From positions 1,807,501-1,871,500 of the forward strand of contig NC_008609.1 of the NCBI RefSeq assembly GCF_000015045.1: a stretch of 64,000 nucleotides of DNA, read 5' to 3'. This document shows, piece after piece, positions 26,636 to 37,646 of this stretch. The notes under the pieces were generated by a model. That model saw only the letters and a program-made list of their open reading frames with translations. It was not told the DNA's origin and ran no database searches. The translations under genes and the position numbers were made by a program. Positions within the stretch are counted from its first letter, which is position 1; each line of letters starts with the position of its first letter. The stretch is from Pelobacter propionicus DSM 2379 (GTDB lineage: Bacteria; Desulfobacterota; Desulfuromonadia; Geobacterales; Pseudopelobacteraceae).

Positions 26636-27250
26636 ATGCTGAACGATCTCGATTGCCGCGGTCTGGAATGTCCCGCCCCGGTGCTGCGGGTCAGACAATT
26701 CATCGAAGAGGAAAACCCCGCCGCCATTGCGGTGCTTGTCGACAATGATGCGGCGCGGCAGAATGTGAGTCGTTTTCTGGAACACCACAGCTATCGGGTC
26801 AGCAGCGAGCAACAGGGGGGCCGGTTCAGGGTTGTCGGCACGAGAACCGAGGGGGCTGCTGTTCCGGAAACCATGACGCCATCGCCTGTGCGGGAAAAGC
26901 GGGAGAGCGGGGCAGGGAAGATCATGGTCCTGATCACCAGCGAAACCATGGGACATGGCGATGACGCCCTGGGAGACATGCTCATGTTCAATTTCCTGAA
27001 GACCTTGAAAGAGATGGGACCGGAACTCTGGCGTGTCGTCTTCGTAAACAGCGGCGTGAAGTTCACGGCGGATGGCTCCGAAGGGGTTCCCGTCCTGCGG
27101 GAACTTGTCGAAAGCGGAGTCGGGATCATGGCCTGCGGCGCGTGCCTGGCCTACTTCCACATTCTGGACAAGATTCAGGTTGGGGAGGTCACGAACATGC
27201 TTGAGGTTGTCACCGCCATGAAACGTGCCGACAGCGTTATCACGGTGTAG
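26636..27250 (+). CDS. yedF: Sulfurtransferase-like selenium metabolism protein YedF
   Basis: 204 aa. Residues 1-75 form a TusA/SirA-like domain with the catalytic-type motif D-C-R-G-L-E-C-P-A-P-V. Residues about 95-200 form a DsrE/F-like domain with C-G-A-C-L near residue 168. This architecture is the YedF family that travels with selD. The exact biochemical step is unknown; selenium delivery to SelD is the usual suggestion. It is 18 bp after selD, in one operon. Confidence 0.9.
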   Translation: MLNDLDCRGLECPAPVLRVRQFIEEENPAAIAVLVDNDAARQNVSRFLEHHSYRVSSEQQGGRFRVVGTRTEGAAVPETMTPSPVREKRESGAGKIMVLITSETMGHGDDALGDMLMFNFLKTLKEMGPELWRVVFVNSGVKFTADGSEGVPVLRELVESGVGIMACGACLAYFHILDKIQVGEVTNMLEVVTAMKRADSVITV

Positions 27251-27519
27251 CTGCCCGTGACTTATGTGATGTCTCCCCGGCTATCCCCTGGCACGACGAT
27301 ACGGCAGATGTAAGGGGGAAAAGGATATGGGGGTATGATGGCGGGGAAACGTTCTGATCCTGTGGCGATTGGCGAAGGCTTGTAGCGACGAGAGTGCGCC
27401 ATGGGAGAACGGGGTAAACTGATAGGCAGGCACCTTCCCTTTGTTTCTTCACTCCTTGTGCGGGATACCGCTGTAATCTTGCTCAGCGACATGAACGGTT
27501 GCACGCTGCATGGCCTGAC
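27251..27519. other. Intergenic stretch between yedF and a convergent lipoprotein gene
   Basis: 269 bp with short open frames on both strands but no ribosome site or recognisable domain. No hairpin with a T-tract was found. A decayed insertion cannot be excluded. I see nothing I can name. Confidence 0.3.
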
Positions 27520-27996
27520 TCATCTCTTCATATCCCTGATGCCGCGGATGACGTCCCGCGAGCTGTCGGCTGCAACCACTTCCATGTCGTTGCCGTCGTT
27601 GGCGATGCGCAACGTCCTGACAATCTCTCCGGTTCCGCAGCGCCGCAGTTCTGCCTCCAACTCCAGTTCAAAATGTTGGCGAACGCCGAAGCCAAAAACC
27701 CACCAGCGGGATTTCGTGTCGCTCATGACCTTGCTGACATGTCCCACCAGTTCGTAATCGCCGGTCGTGCAATCCCGAACAACGGTCATGCGTGTTTCGG
27801 CCCTGAGGCGTTCGATCATGAAGCGGCGGGACGTGCGGCTGATATCTCCCACGGTCTCCCCGGTGACCGCGGACGGATTGTTCGTCTGGTACCTGTCGGA
27901 GGCAAACTGATTGACAACGATTGATCCCGCGCGTGGTATGGGGGACGCGCAGGCGGTGAGCATCAGGGCAATAAAGAACAGGGTGCTGTTTTTCAC
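27520..27996 (-). CDS. Predicted lipoprotein of unknown function
   Basis: About 158 aa. The N terminus is a signal with lipobox L-T-A-C (from the GTG start: M-K-N-S-T-L-F-F-I-A-L-M-L-T-A-C). The mature part has an alternating strand pattern and a motif S-R-W-W-V-F-G-F-G near the centre; no family was recognised. GTG 27996 has GGAAG upstream and is preferred to ATG 28008, which has no site. It is the last of three minus-strand exported proteins (27520-29587). Confidence 0.7.
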   Translation of the reverse strand: MKNSTLFFIALMLTACASPIPRAGSIVVNQFASDRYQTNNPSAVTGETVGDISRTSRRFMIERLRAETRMTVVRDCTTGDYELVGHVSKVMSDTKSRWWVFGFGVRQHFELELEAELRRCGTGEIVRTLRIANDGNDMEVVAADSSRDVIRGIRDMKR

Positions 27997-28070
27997 TGGA
28001 TCTTCCATCCGTTATCGTTACAAAGCTAAAAAAGTCGGGCGCGGCCCCACAGGACCCCCCACGGGGAGGG

Positions 28071-28811
28071 TCACTGCTTCCAATATTCCTGCGGTTTGCG
28101 TCTGATATCCTCCGCCAGTGCGGACAGACCAGAATTCAACCCATTACTCAAGAGTATGTTCATGCCGGTATAGGGCTCATCATGTGAATAATTGTAATAA
28201 AAACCGAATATTCTGTTCCACTCACCTTTTACGTGACATTTCCAGACCACGGTATTGTCACAGGCCCGTCTCATTTCGTAGTGGACGTCAAGATTGTTAT
28301 AAAGCCTTCCTTCAGGCAGACCAAACGCCCAGGGAACAATCCCGAACAGTGACAAGCCGTATGAAGTAATTGCGGTGTCCACACTGGCCTTGTTGATCCT
28401 GCCGGTGATAATAAAATCCGCTTTTCGGCTTTCGCCCGGTTTTACCAAAGATACGTCTTTGAACAGATTGTTCTGTTTCATCTCTTGCATAAGTGCGTGG
28501 GCAAAGTCCCTGCTCGGCTGCAAGTCTTTGATTGCAAATTTCTCTTCAGCTTCCGGCTGTCCATAATGAGAACTGGCGTATGGCATAAGCGGAAGGTAGA
28601 TCAGTTCGACATTTTCATTGCGTTCCTTTTTGCGCGCATCTTCCAGATAGGTGATGGCAACGCTCGCCGGCAATGGCTGCATGTCGTTACTCACTCTTTG
28701 GCCCGGGATGTAGGCATAGCGGGAACTGTCCAAGGTTGCCCCGCATCCTGCGCATATGAAAAGGGCAAGCCAAAAACATGCTGGAAATAGGATTCTCTTC
28801 ATATCTTCCAC
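28071..28811 (-). CDS. Predicted lipoprotein of unknown function
   Basis: 246 aa. The signal sequence ends in the lipobox I-C-A-G-C (cleavage before Cys23 counting from the GTG). The mature protein contains V-A-I-T-Y-L-E-D-A-R-K-K and A-D-F-I-I-T-G-R-I, a pattern seen in outer-membrane-associated lipoproteins that assemble beta-rich domains, but no named family was recognised. GTG 28811 stands 8 nt after AGGAGG; ATG 28802 is an alternative. 62 bp separates it from the next gene on each side, so the three may be one operon. Confidence 0.7.
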   Translation of the reverse strand: MEDMKRILFPACFWLALFICAGCGATLDSSRYAYIPGQRVSNDMQPLPASVAITYLEDARKKERNENVELIYLPLMPYASSHYGQPEAEEKFAIKDLQPSRDFAHALMQEMKQNNLFKDVSLVKPGESRKADFIITGRINKASVDTAITSYGLSLFGIVPWAFGLPEGRLYNNLDVHYEMRRACDNTVVWKCHVKGEWNRIFGFYYNYSHDEPYTGMNILLSNGLNSGLSALAEDIRRKPQEYWKQ

Positions 28812-28873
28812 GGCACGACCTCCTTCTTTCGTAAATATGTCCCTTCTCGTGGAACCTGCTCAGGGTGTCCCGG

Positions 28874-29587
28874 TCACCGATCGACGGCAACCCCGGTCTG
28901 GCGCACCGCATAGGCAGGGTTGAACAAGCCCGTTTTTTCCTTCCCCTCCTGACGTACGACAATTGGCAGGCCACTGACAATCGCGGTCCAGCGTCTTCCC
29001 GCGGAGTTCTTGTCGGCGAAATCAGACACGATGACACGGCAGTTCTGGCCGTTGATCTCGGTCTGCTCTTCTGAGACATGCCGGTACTCCCGGTCGACAA
29101 TTTCGGCGTTTTCCAGATCGACAATCCGCATCCTCCTGACCTCTCCGGGTGTCAGTGTCACCTCTGGATACTCCATATTGGTCGTCACATAGCCTGTAAC
29201 CGGAAACTTCTTCTGCTCCGATCGCGTCCCGTCGCGGACCAGCATGCTGAAGATGCCGCCACTGGACTCGCCGCGTATCTCCCGGCGGCGTCCCTTGTTA
29301 TCAATGGTTTTGTGGTATCTCACCAGCTTGCCGCCGCGGATGCTGGCTGTCTCGCTGCTGGTCAGGGAAAACTTGAGGAACAGGAAACGCACATTCACGT
29401 TTACATCGGCGCGGAACTCGTTATCACGGGCAGTACCGATGGTTTTCGCGCTGACCGTGCCGATATCCGAGCCAAGGCTGCGGATGACATATTTCACGGC
29501 AACCGCGTGGTTTTCTCCGCTTGTGGCGGTGGCGGCTACGCAAAAGAGGGAGCAGACGACGAGTAGGGTGTAGAGTGTCAATCTCAC
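28874..29587 (-). CDS. Predicted exported protein of unknown function (DUF6134-like by eye)
   Basis: 237 aa with a Sec signal peptide (cleavage near A-T-A-T-S, residue 23) and no lipobox. The mature part is rich in beta strands: Y-V-I-R-S-L-G-S-D-I-G-T, then many K/R-rich strand-turn units. This resembles short periplasmic beta-proteins. Similarity to the DUF6134 or DUF3108 type is an impression, not a match I can prove. The GTG start at 29587 follows GAGGG. Confidence 0.6.
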   Translation of the reverse strand: MRLTLYTLLVVCSLFCVAATATSGENHAVAVKYVIRSLGSDIGTVSAKTIGTARDNEFRADVNVNVRFLFLKFSLTSSETASIRGGKLVRYHKTIDNKGRRREIRGESSGGIFSMLVRDGTRSEQKKFPVTGYVTTNMEYPEVTLTPGEVRRMRIVDLENAEIVDREYRHVSEEQTEINGQNCRVIVSDFADKNSAGRRWTAIVSGLPIVVRQEGKEKTGLFNPAYAVRQTGVAVDR

Positions 29588-29891
29588 GAAAAGGCCCTCA
29601 ATAGGTTTGAAGAATAACCGGCTGGCTGGCGGTGGCGTTACTGATCATCTGCTGGGCGGCAGCGGGAAAATGAGTGCGAGAGAGGCATGACAGGTGAAAG
29701 GCACCAGAAAATAGCCGACTGTCGAGCCTGAGGGCAACGACGCGGCCGACTTGATCCTGCCACTGGGGCCTTTGCCCGTTTATCACCTTCTGGCCTGAGA
29801 ACCGACGTGTACCGGTTCCGGATGAGGCATGCTGGAGAACGTACACCGTGTCCAGATAGGGGTGGAGACCCTGAGCGGCAGACCGCGGATG
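29588..29891. other. Intergenic stretch upstream of the exported-protein cluster and downstream of gdh
   Basis: 304 bp. A minus-strand frame of 82 codons (29598-29846) ends 10 bp before the next gene but has no ribosome site, signal or recognisable domain, so I do not call it. No terminator with a T-tract was found after gdh. Confidence 0.3.
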
Positions 29892-31154
29892 TCACGGATA
29901 CAGCCCCCTCAGCCTGGTTGCCTCGATCACCCGGCCGATGCCCAGCATCTGGGCCGCTGTCCTGTTGTCGACGCCGGAATCTTCCGCGATGGCGGTGACT
30001 TTGTTGAAAGCACTCACCATCAGCATACGCAGTTTTTCGTTGATCTCATCCTCGTTCCAGAAGTAGTTCTGCAGGTCCTGGACCCACTCGAAATAGGAAA
30101 CCGTTACCCCTCCGGCATTGGCCAGAATATCGGGGATGATGAACACTCCCCTGTCATTGAGGATTTCGTCGGCTGCGGGGGAAACCGGGCCGTTGGCGCC
30201 CTCGGCCAGGATTCTGGCCCTGACCTTGGCGGCATTGTCCTTGTGGATGGCGTTTTCCATGGCCGCGGGGATGAGGATGTCGCAATCCACGGAAAGCAGT
30301 TCTTCATTGGTTATGACATCGAGCCCCTGGAATCCCGCCAGGCTGGCATGTTCCCGGTAGTAATCCTGAAGCGCAGAGATGTCGATGCCCCGGTCGCAGT
30401 AGACTCCCCCCTTGGAGGTACTGACTGCCGTGATTTTGACTCCCGCACGGCAGAGGTGCTTGGCCGCGGATGCTCCCACATTGCCGAAACCCTGGATGGC
30501 GGCGGTCGCTCCGCCCAGATCCATGCCCAGCTTTCGTGCAGCCTCGAAGATGGTGTAGACGACCCCCAGTCCGGTCGCCTCGCTTCTCCCTTCCGATCCG
30601 CCGATTTCGATCGGCTTTCCGGTTACCACTCCCGGTACCGAATGCCCCATCTGCATGGAGTAGGTATCCATCATCCAGGCCATTATCTGGGAATTGGTGT
30701 TGACGTCCGGCGCCGGTATGTCCCTGTCCGGGCCGATGAAGCTCAAGATTTCTGCGGTAAACCTGCGGGTGAGGCGCTCGATCTCGCCGGCGTTCATCTG
30801 TTTGGGGTTGCATTGGACCCCCCCCTTTGCGCCGCCGAAAGGGATGTTCATCACGGCGCACTTCCAGGTCATCCAGGCTGCCAGGGCGGTGATTTCGTCA
30901 AGCCCAACGTTCGGATGATAGCGGATGCCACCCTTGGCCGGTCCCCTGACGGTATTGTACTGCACGCGAAAGCCCCGGAAAACCTTGAGCTGGCCGTCAT
31001 CCATGACCACCGGCACCGAAACCAGCAGCGCGCGCTCGGCGTATTTCAGCTTTTCCACCAGGTTCAGGTCGGCCTTCAGGTGCCTGGCCGCCTTGTCTAA
31101 CTGGGTGTGCACCATTTCCAGCGGGTTGAGTCTTGTTGCCTCATCGGAATGCAT
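29892..31154 (-). CDS. gdhA: Glutamate dehydrogenase family (Glu/Leu/Phe/Val dehydrogenase)
   Basis: 420 aa hexameric-type amino acid dehydrogenase. It shows the catalytic-lysine regions K-G-G-I-R-Y-H-P and P-F-G-G-A-K-G-G-V, the P-A-P-D-V-N-T motif and the dinucleotide motif G-F-G-N-V-G. It links 2-oxoglutarate and ammonia to glutamate. The short hexameric length favours GDH, but cofactor choice cannot be read by eye. CGAGGAAGAACTG precedes the ATG. A leucine or branched-chain role is less likely. Confidence 0.92.
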   Translation of the reverse strand: MHSDEATRLNPLEMVHTQLDKAARHLKADLNLVEKLKYAERALLVSVPVVMDDGQLKVFRGFRVQYNTVRGPAKGGIRYHPNVGLDEITALAAWMTWKCAVMNIPFGGAKGGVQCNPKQMNAGEIERLTRRFTAEILSFIGPDRDIPAPDVNTNSQIMAWMMDTYSMQMGHSVPGVVTGKPIEIGGSEGRSEATGLGVVYTIFEAARKLGMDLGGATAAIQGFGNVGASAAKHLCRAGVKITAVSTSKGGVYCDRGIDISALQDYYREHASLAGFQGLDVITNEELLSVDCDILIPAAMENAIHKDNAAKVRARILAEGANGPVSPAADEILNDRGVFIIPDILANAGGVTVSYFEWVQDLQNYFWNEDEINEKLRMLMVSAFNKVTAIAEDSGVDNRTAAQMLGIGRVIEATRLRGLYP

Positions 31155-31309
31155 CAGTTCTTCCTCGGTTTAACGAAGTGCAATTTGTTCTTTTCAGTAA
31201 ACCACCGGCTGTGCCGGGAGGGGGTTCCGGGGACATACAGAACTACGTTGAAAAATGGAGAGTTGATCCTACTGTTTCCATTAGCCGCCAAGATATTTGC
31301 TGATTCTGG

Positions 31310-32329
31310 TTATCTCATCAGACTTCCCATGAGGCCTAAAGTTCTGATTAATTGACTTACATAGCTCATTTCATTGTCATACCAGGAAACAACTCTAACC
31401 TCATAAATCTTGGTTCCACACCGCTGCGCAAGTGTTTGCGTAGAATCAAAAAGTGAACCATAGCTTATACCAATTATATCGCTTGACACCAACTCCTCGT
31501 CAGAATATCCAAAGGAATCATCAGCAGCTCTTTTCATTGCTTCATTGATTCCTTCAACAGATACAGTCTCGGTCTCATCCTTTAAAGTGGCATCAAGAAT
31601 AGTGATGGAACCAGAAGGAACAGGTACACGTTGCGCTGATCCGATAAGCTTTCCATCAAGTTCAGGAATGACAAGGCCGATAGCTTTCGCAGCACCGGTT
31701 GAATTAGGCACAATGTTAATTGCACCGGCTCTTGCACGGCGAAAATCACCTTTACGGTGCGGTCCATCAAGCAGCATTTGGTCGCCCGTATATGCATGAA
31801 TCGTAGTCATGAATCCTGTTCGTAACTCACGATAATCATTCAATGTCTTTGCCAGAGGAGCAAGGCAATTGGTTGTGCAGGATGCACCGGAGACAATGAG
31901 GTCATCATATTTCAGAGTATGATGATTCACGCCATATACAATGGTTGGAAGATCATTGCCGGCAGGAGCTGAAATAAGAACCCTCTTTGCCCCTGCATCA
32001 ATATGCGCCTGACTCTTGGTTTTTGAGCAGAAAAACCCTGTACACTCTAAAACAATGTCTACCCCAAGTTTGTCCCACGGAAGGTTCTTGGGATCTGCGT
32101 CTTTGTAAACTCCTATTTTCTTGTCATCAACGACAAGAGAGTCATCATCAAAACCGACAGTATGTCCTGCAAAACGACCTTGTACACTGTCATACTTCAG
32201 AAGATGAGCAAGCATCTTTGGCTCTGTTAAATCGTTAATTGCCACAACTTCAAAACGATCATCTTCAAAGATTTTTCGAAATGCAAGTCTTCCTATTCTC
32301 CCAAAACCATTAATTGCGACTTTATACAT
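31310..32329 (-). CDS. gap: Glyceraldehyde-3-phosphate dehydrogenase, AT-rich and probably acquired
   Basis: 339 aa, complete. The N terminus is [10 protein letters not shown], with Asp33 in I-N-D-L indicating NAD preference. Catalytic Cys151 is in [12 protein letters not shown] and the C terminus keeps V-S-W-Y-D-N-E. The DNA is visibly AT-rich (about 40-45% GC by eye) with ATA, AGA, AAT and TTA-type codons, against about 60% around it, and L-A-H-L-L-K-Y-D-S is typical of Firmicutes-type enzymes. Because the gap in front of pgk is a remnant, this is the only complete gap in the window and likely the working one. A CTGGAGGAACTACT leader precedes the ATG. Confidence 0.95.
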   Translation of the reverse strand: MYKVAINGFGRIGRLAFRKIFEDDRFEVVAINDLTEPKMLAHLLKYDSVQGRFAGHTVGFDDDSLVVDDKKIGVYKDADPKNLPWDKLGVDIVLECTGFFCSKTKSQAHIDAGAKRVLISAPAGNDLPTIVYGVNHHTLKYDDLIVSGASCTTNCLAPLAKTLNDYRELRTGFMTTIHAYTGDQMLLDGPHRKGDFRRARAGAINIVPNSTGAAKAIGLVIPELDGKLIGSAQRVPVPSGSITILDATLKDETETVSVEGINEAMKRAADDSFGYSDEELVSSDIIGISYGSLFDSTQTLAQRCGTKIYEVRVVSWYDNEMSYVSQLIRTLGLMGSLMR

Positions 32330-32523
32330 AGTAGTTCCTCCAGTTTAATATATATCTTGAATCCAGGGGGGGAATGCTTCCAAGTTGTTGAGTTGTTACA
32401 GTTCATCTGTTACTGATCGAACCCTATCAGCCAGTTCGGGGGTTTTCTGCATGCGCTCAGCCACGGGTTGTCGGAGGGGTCAAAGCTCAACATTCAACAG
32501 GTTTCCGACGTGCTCCACTCTCC

Positions 32524-33401
32524 TCAAGCCACGCTCAATCCAGCTTTTCTAAGCGCTTCGATCATTGCCTCGCCCATGCGGATCGGGCTGTCGGCCACGG
32601 TGACGCCGCACTCCTTGAGGGTGCGGATCTTGTCGGTCGCCTTGCCCTTGCCAGCGCTGATGATAGCGCCGGCGTGCCCCATGCGCTTTCCGGGAGGGGC
32701 GCTGACGCCGGCCACGAAGGCGGCCACCGGCTTGGTCATGTTCTCCCTGATCCAGAGGGCAGCCTCCTCCTCGGCGGTGCCTCCGATCTCGCCGACCATG
32801 AACACCCCGTCGGTGTCCGGGTCGTCATTGAACAGCTTGAGAACGTCGCTGAACTTCATGCCGATGATGGCGTCGCCGCCGATGCCGACGCAGGTTGACT
32901 GCCCCAGCCCCCTGTCGGTCAGTTGGCGCACGATCTCGTAGGTCAGGGTGCCGCTGCGGGAGATGACACCGATCCTCCCCGGTGCGTGGATCTGGCCCGG
33001 CATGATGCCCATCTTGCACTGGCCGGGGGTGATCACGCCCGGGCTGTTGGGGCCGACCAGCCTGGTTTTGCTTCCCTCCAGCACTGCCCGCGCCAGCACC
33101 ATGTCCCGCACCGGTATCCCCTCGGTGATGCAGACGCACAGTTCAAGCCCGGCGTCCACCGCCTCGAGGATCGAATCCGCCGCCGCCGGGGGAGGGACGA
33201 AGATCAGGGATGCCGTGGCGCCTGTCGCGCGCACCGCCTGCTCCAGGGTGTCGAAGACCGGGAAACCGTCGATCTCGCTTCCCCCCTTGCCGGGCGTCAC
33301 CCCGCCTACAACCTGGCTGCCGTAGGCCCGGCACTGCTGGGCGTGGAACAGCCCGCTGCGGCCGGTGATCCCCTGAACCACAAATCGAGTGTTTCCGTCG
33401 A

Positions 33402-33414
<13 letters not shown>
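32524..33414 (-). CDS. sucD: Succinyl-CoA ligase, alpha subunit
   Basis: 296 aa. It has an N-terminal CoA-binding domain (G-I-T-G-R-S-G near 15-21; P-G-K-G-G), the P-N-S-P-G motif and the phospho-histidine loop G-H-A-G-A with His247. It forms the SucCD complex that couples succinyl-CoA cleavage to ATP or GTP formation. Its start overlaps the end of sucC by 13 nt, indicating translational coupling. Confidence 0.97.
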
Positions 33415-34586
<1,172 letters not shown>

Positions 34587-34622
34587 GGCGTTCCTCCTGG
34601 TTCTGAGGATGTCTATTTGGAA

Positions 34623-35345
34623 CTACTGACGTTTGCGCAGCAGTTTCTGCTGGTCCAGCTTGGCGTATTCAGCCTCCGAGGCGCGGATGTAGACCGGCAG
34701 CAGCTGTTCGGGTGAAAGGGTCCGGCCCTGGCGGTAGCACTGGAGGGCCAGCAGCGCGCCGTTGGCGGCATGGCTGCTCTGCTGGGGAAAGGGGGCGAAA
34801 CGGGCCCGATCCCCCAGGCGTGACGAGATCAGCTCCCGGTAGCGCAGCGCGCCATCGCCGCAGAGGATTAGCGGGCCCTCAACCTGATCGTCCAGAAGGT
34901 CCAGGAAACGTTCCGGCGCTAGGACGCACTCCTCGATCAGCGTCGTGGGAATGGGGGTGGAGCAGTCGCTGAGGGAGGCGTAAACCTCGTTCTTGCGGGC
35001 ATCCAGCATCGAGCAGACCGGCAGGGATGCCAGAGGGAAGTTCATGGCCAGAAGCGTCAGGGATGAGTAGCCGGCGCATGGTTTTCCCGTTGCCAGGGCA
35101 AACCCCTGGGTGGTCGCCAGTCCGGCGCGCACGCCGGTGAAGGAACCGGGCCCCAGGGCGCAGGCGAACAGGTCCAGATCGTTGACGGTCAGGCCGGCAG
35201 CCTGCAGCAGGCGCAGGACTTCCGGCACGAGACGGGCGGACAGGCAGCGGTCCGCCATGAAAACAGATTCGGCCAGAGGCTTTTCAGCGGCAACGAGGGC
35301 CACGCTGGCCAGGGATGTGGATGTGTCGATACTGAGGATACGCAT
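34623..35345 (-). CDS. tsaB: tRNA threonylcarbamoyladenosine biosynthesis protein TsaB
   Basis: 240 aa inactive paralogue of TsaD in the ASKHA fold. It begins I-L-S-I-D-T-S and contains the dimerisation motif G-P-G-S-F-T-G-V-R. TsaB supports TsaD and TsaE in making t6A37 in ANN-decoding tRNAs. The start is placed at ATG 35345, where homology begins; the 47 upstream in-frame codons look non-coding. It is divergent from prkA across a 241-bp gap that should hold both promoters. Confidence 0.93.
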   Translation of the reverse strand: MRILSIDTSTSLASVALVAAEKPLAESVFMADRCLSARLVPEVLRLLQAAGLTVNDLDLFACALGPGSFTGVRAGLATTQGFALATGKPCAGYSSLTLLAMNFPLASLPVCSMLDARKNEVYASLSDCSTPIPTTLIEECVLAPERFLDLLDDQVEGPLILCGDGALRYRELISSRLGDRARFAPFPQQSSHAANGALLALQCYRQGRTLSPEQLLPVYIRASEAEYAKLDQQKLLRKRQ

Positions 35346-35586
35346 GGAGAAGAACACTTTCCTTATGGTGTGGTTTGGGAATCCGGCGTCTCCTGTTGGA
35401 TTCTCGTTAGGTTGTACCGTGAAAGCATGGCAAACACAAGCCGCATTGACGTTCCGCTGGCGCCAGGGGAATCGCGCCTGTCGCACTGAAAACCGCTGGT
35501 TTGCTTGCCAATGAAGATTTGTGCGTAATACTTATGCCTGATGAAATCTCATAAATTTTAACTCACAAACAGGACGGAGGACGACC

Positions 35587-37641
35587 ATGGCTGTCCAGGA
35601 GATGCTGATCCAGCATATAGCCGCATTGAAAAACGATGAACGTGTCTTCGAGAACGCCTTCCAGTCCGTTGCCAGGATGATTCTGGGGGCCGGCTTTGAA
35701 AAGGTGGTGGTCAACGGCAGGACCACCTACGACTTCACCCTCTTCCGCGGCGGCAAAAAGCACGCCATCGGCATGTACGATGAGATCAACAGCTTTGTCT
35801 CCTATGTCAAGGATGCGGCCGAGGGGGGCTCCAGCAAGGAGATGGCTTTCGTGCTGGTGGGAGAACCGGGCAACGGCAAGACCTTTTTCGTGGAGTTCCT
35901 CTGTTCCCGCTACCGGGACTTCCTCTCCCAGTCCAGGAACCGGCGCTACACCTTCCGCTTCGACGGACTGGCCCAGCTTGGGCACTACGGCAGGATCAAC
36001 CAGGTGGATTCCCAGACCCTGGAAGACCCCATGATCCTGGCCATGAACCTGTTCGACAACCCGGACGACAACCGACGCTACCTGGCTGACCAGTGCGGGC
36101 TGGAGGAACAGGCTATCGAGCAGCTCTTTGAAAACTACCGCCCCCTGGGCGCCTGCAGCGGCTACATCTGGAACGACATCCGCGCCTTCTGTGACGGCAA
36201 CCTGGAGCGCATGCTGGCGTTCGTCCAGGTCATCCCGGTTCCCATGAGCGAGAGCCTGGGAACGGTCACCGGAAAGTACCCGGCCAAGGACAAGATCACC
36301 TCCTCATCGGTGGACCTCCTGGGGGAGGAGTCGATCCAGCGCCTGCTGCACATCTCCGACACCAATAACCCCTACCGCTTCGACCTGCGCCGCGGCGCCC
36401 TGGCCAGAGTCGCCGGCGGCGGGATCCACTTCTCCGACGAGATCTTCAAGAACAAGAAGGACCTGGTGCAGGTCTACCTGGGGGTGATCCAGAACCGGGC
36501 CATCGAGATCGACGGCTACAGGTGGCCCATCGACTCGCTGATCATCGCCACCAGCAACAACTCCGAATTCAACCGCTTCCTGGCCGAGAAGGAGGAGGCG
36601 CCCATCGTTGACCGCTGCCGGATCTGCTATGTCTCCCACAACACCAACTACCTCTTGCAGAAGGGGCTGACCGCCTACGCCATCGGCAGCGAACACAAGA
36701 CTACCCTGAGCAAGGAAGTGTTGCACCAGGACCCGAACCTGAACTACGCCGCCTCGGTGGGGGTGGTGCTGACCCGGTTGCCCCGCTCGGAGAAGCTGAC
36801 CCCCATCGAAACCATGAAGCTGGCAGCCGGCGAGGTGGCCGGCGAGAAGAGCATCAAGACCCTGGCCGAGGTGATTGACACCCTGGGACAGGACCCGGAC
36901 ATCACCAAGCGCTTCGGCCAGAAGGGGCTGGGGCACCGCAGCCTGGGGCGCGCCCTGCAACTGCAGGTGGAGAGCTCCGAGACCAACGAAGGGCGCTGCA
37001 TGTTCGCCTATGACGTGTTCAAGACCCTGGAGCGGGTGGTGCTGGACTATGTGGTGGAAACCAACGACCGGGCCAAGTACCTGGAGGACCTGAAGGTTGC
37101 CAAGGGGCTCTACCGCGAGCGGATCATGACCGAGATGTTCAACGCCTACATGGACGAGCCCCAGGCCATCCGCAAGGACGTGATGAACTACGTCAACATG
37201 ATCATCGGCATCGATGCCGAGAACCTGGGTCCGGACCGCATGTGGAAGTACAAGGATCCCCAGACCGGCGAGCTTAAGGCGCTGAAGATCGACGAGCGCT
37301 ACGTCAAGAGCGCCGAGGAACGTATCGGGCTCAAGACCGAGGAGCAGCGCGATTCCTTCCGCACCTCCATCCGCAAGATCTACGGCCAGAAGATCTCCGT
37401 GGACCCCAACTACGATTTCATGGACAACCTGGAACTGGTCAAGGCGGTCACGGATGTGCGCCTCAAGTCGGACATCGCCGGGGCGGGCAGCCTGATCGGC
37501 GCCCTGGCCAACCGGACCAACGAGGAGAACCAGAAGCTGTACGACCGCATGATAACCACCATGCTGGAGAAGCTGGGCTACTGCCGTACCTGCGCCCAGA
37601 AGACCATCGAGTACTTCTGCACCCAGGAAGACGAGAACTAA
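35587..37641 (+). CDS. prkA: PrkA-family serine protein kinase / AAA+ protein (first copy)
   Basis: 684 aa, the YeaG/PrkA type. The N-terminal AAA domain has Walker A G-E-P-G-N-G-K-T (residues 92-99) and a Walker B-like I-H-F-S-D-E-I, with sensor region I-A-T-S-N-N. The C-terminal PrkA domain carries E-E-N-Q-K-L-Y-D-R-M. In E. coli YeaG acts with YeaH in starvation adaptation, and in Bacillus PrkA affects sporulation; reports differ on kinase versus protease activity. GGACGGAGG lies close upstream. It is the first gene of a four-gene cluster with yeaH-like, spoVR and a second prkA-like gene. Confidence 0.94.
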   Translation: MAVQEMLIQHIAALKNDERVFENAFQSVARMILGAGFEKVVVNGRTTYDFTLFRGGKKHAIGMYDEINSFVSYVKDAAEGGSSKEMAFVLVGEPGNGKTFFVEFLCSRYRDFLSQSRNRRYTFRFDGLAQLGHYGRINQVDSQTLEDPMILAMNLFDNPDDNRRYLADQCGLEEQAIEQLFENYRPLGACSGYIWNDIRAFCDGNLERMLAFVQVIPVPMSESLGTVTGKYPAKDKITSSSVDLLGEESIQRLLHISDTNNPYRFDLRRGALARVAGGGIHFSDEIFKNKKDLVQVYLGVIQNRAIEIDGYRWPIDSLIIATSNNSEFNRFLAEKEEAPIVDRCRICYVSHNTNYLLQKGLTAYAIGSEHKTTLSKEVLHQDPNLNYAASVGVVLTRLPRSEKLTPIETMKLAAGEVAGEKSIKTLAEVIDTLGQDPDITKRFGQKGLGHRSLGRALQLQVESSETNEGRCMFAYDVFKTLERVVLDYVVETNDRAKYLEDLKVAKGLYRERIMTEMFNAYMDEPQAIRKDVMNYVNMIIGIDAENLGPDRMWKYKDPQTGELKALKIDERYVKSAEERIGLKTEEQRDSFRTSIRKIYGQKISVDPNYDFMDNLELVKAVTDVRLKSDIAGAGSLIGALANRTNEENQKLYDRMITTMLEKLGYCRTCAQKTIEYFCTQEDEN

Positions 37642-37646
37642 ATATG

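Noticed and set aside
29829-31100. A 423-codon plus-strand frame opposite glutamate dehydrogenase
   Set aside because: Antisense shadow without start signals.
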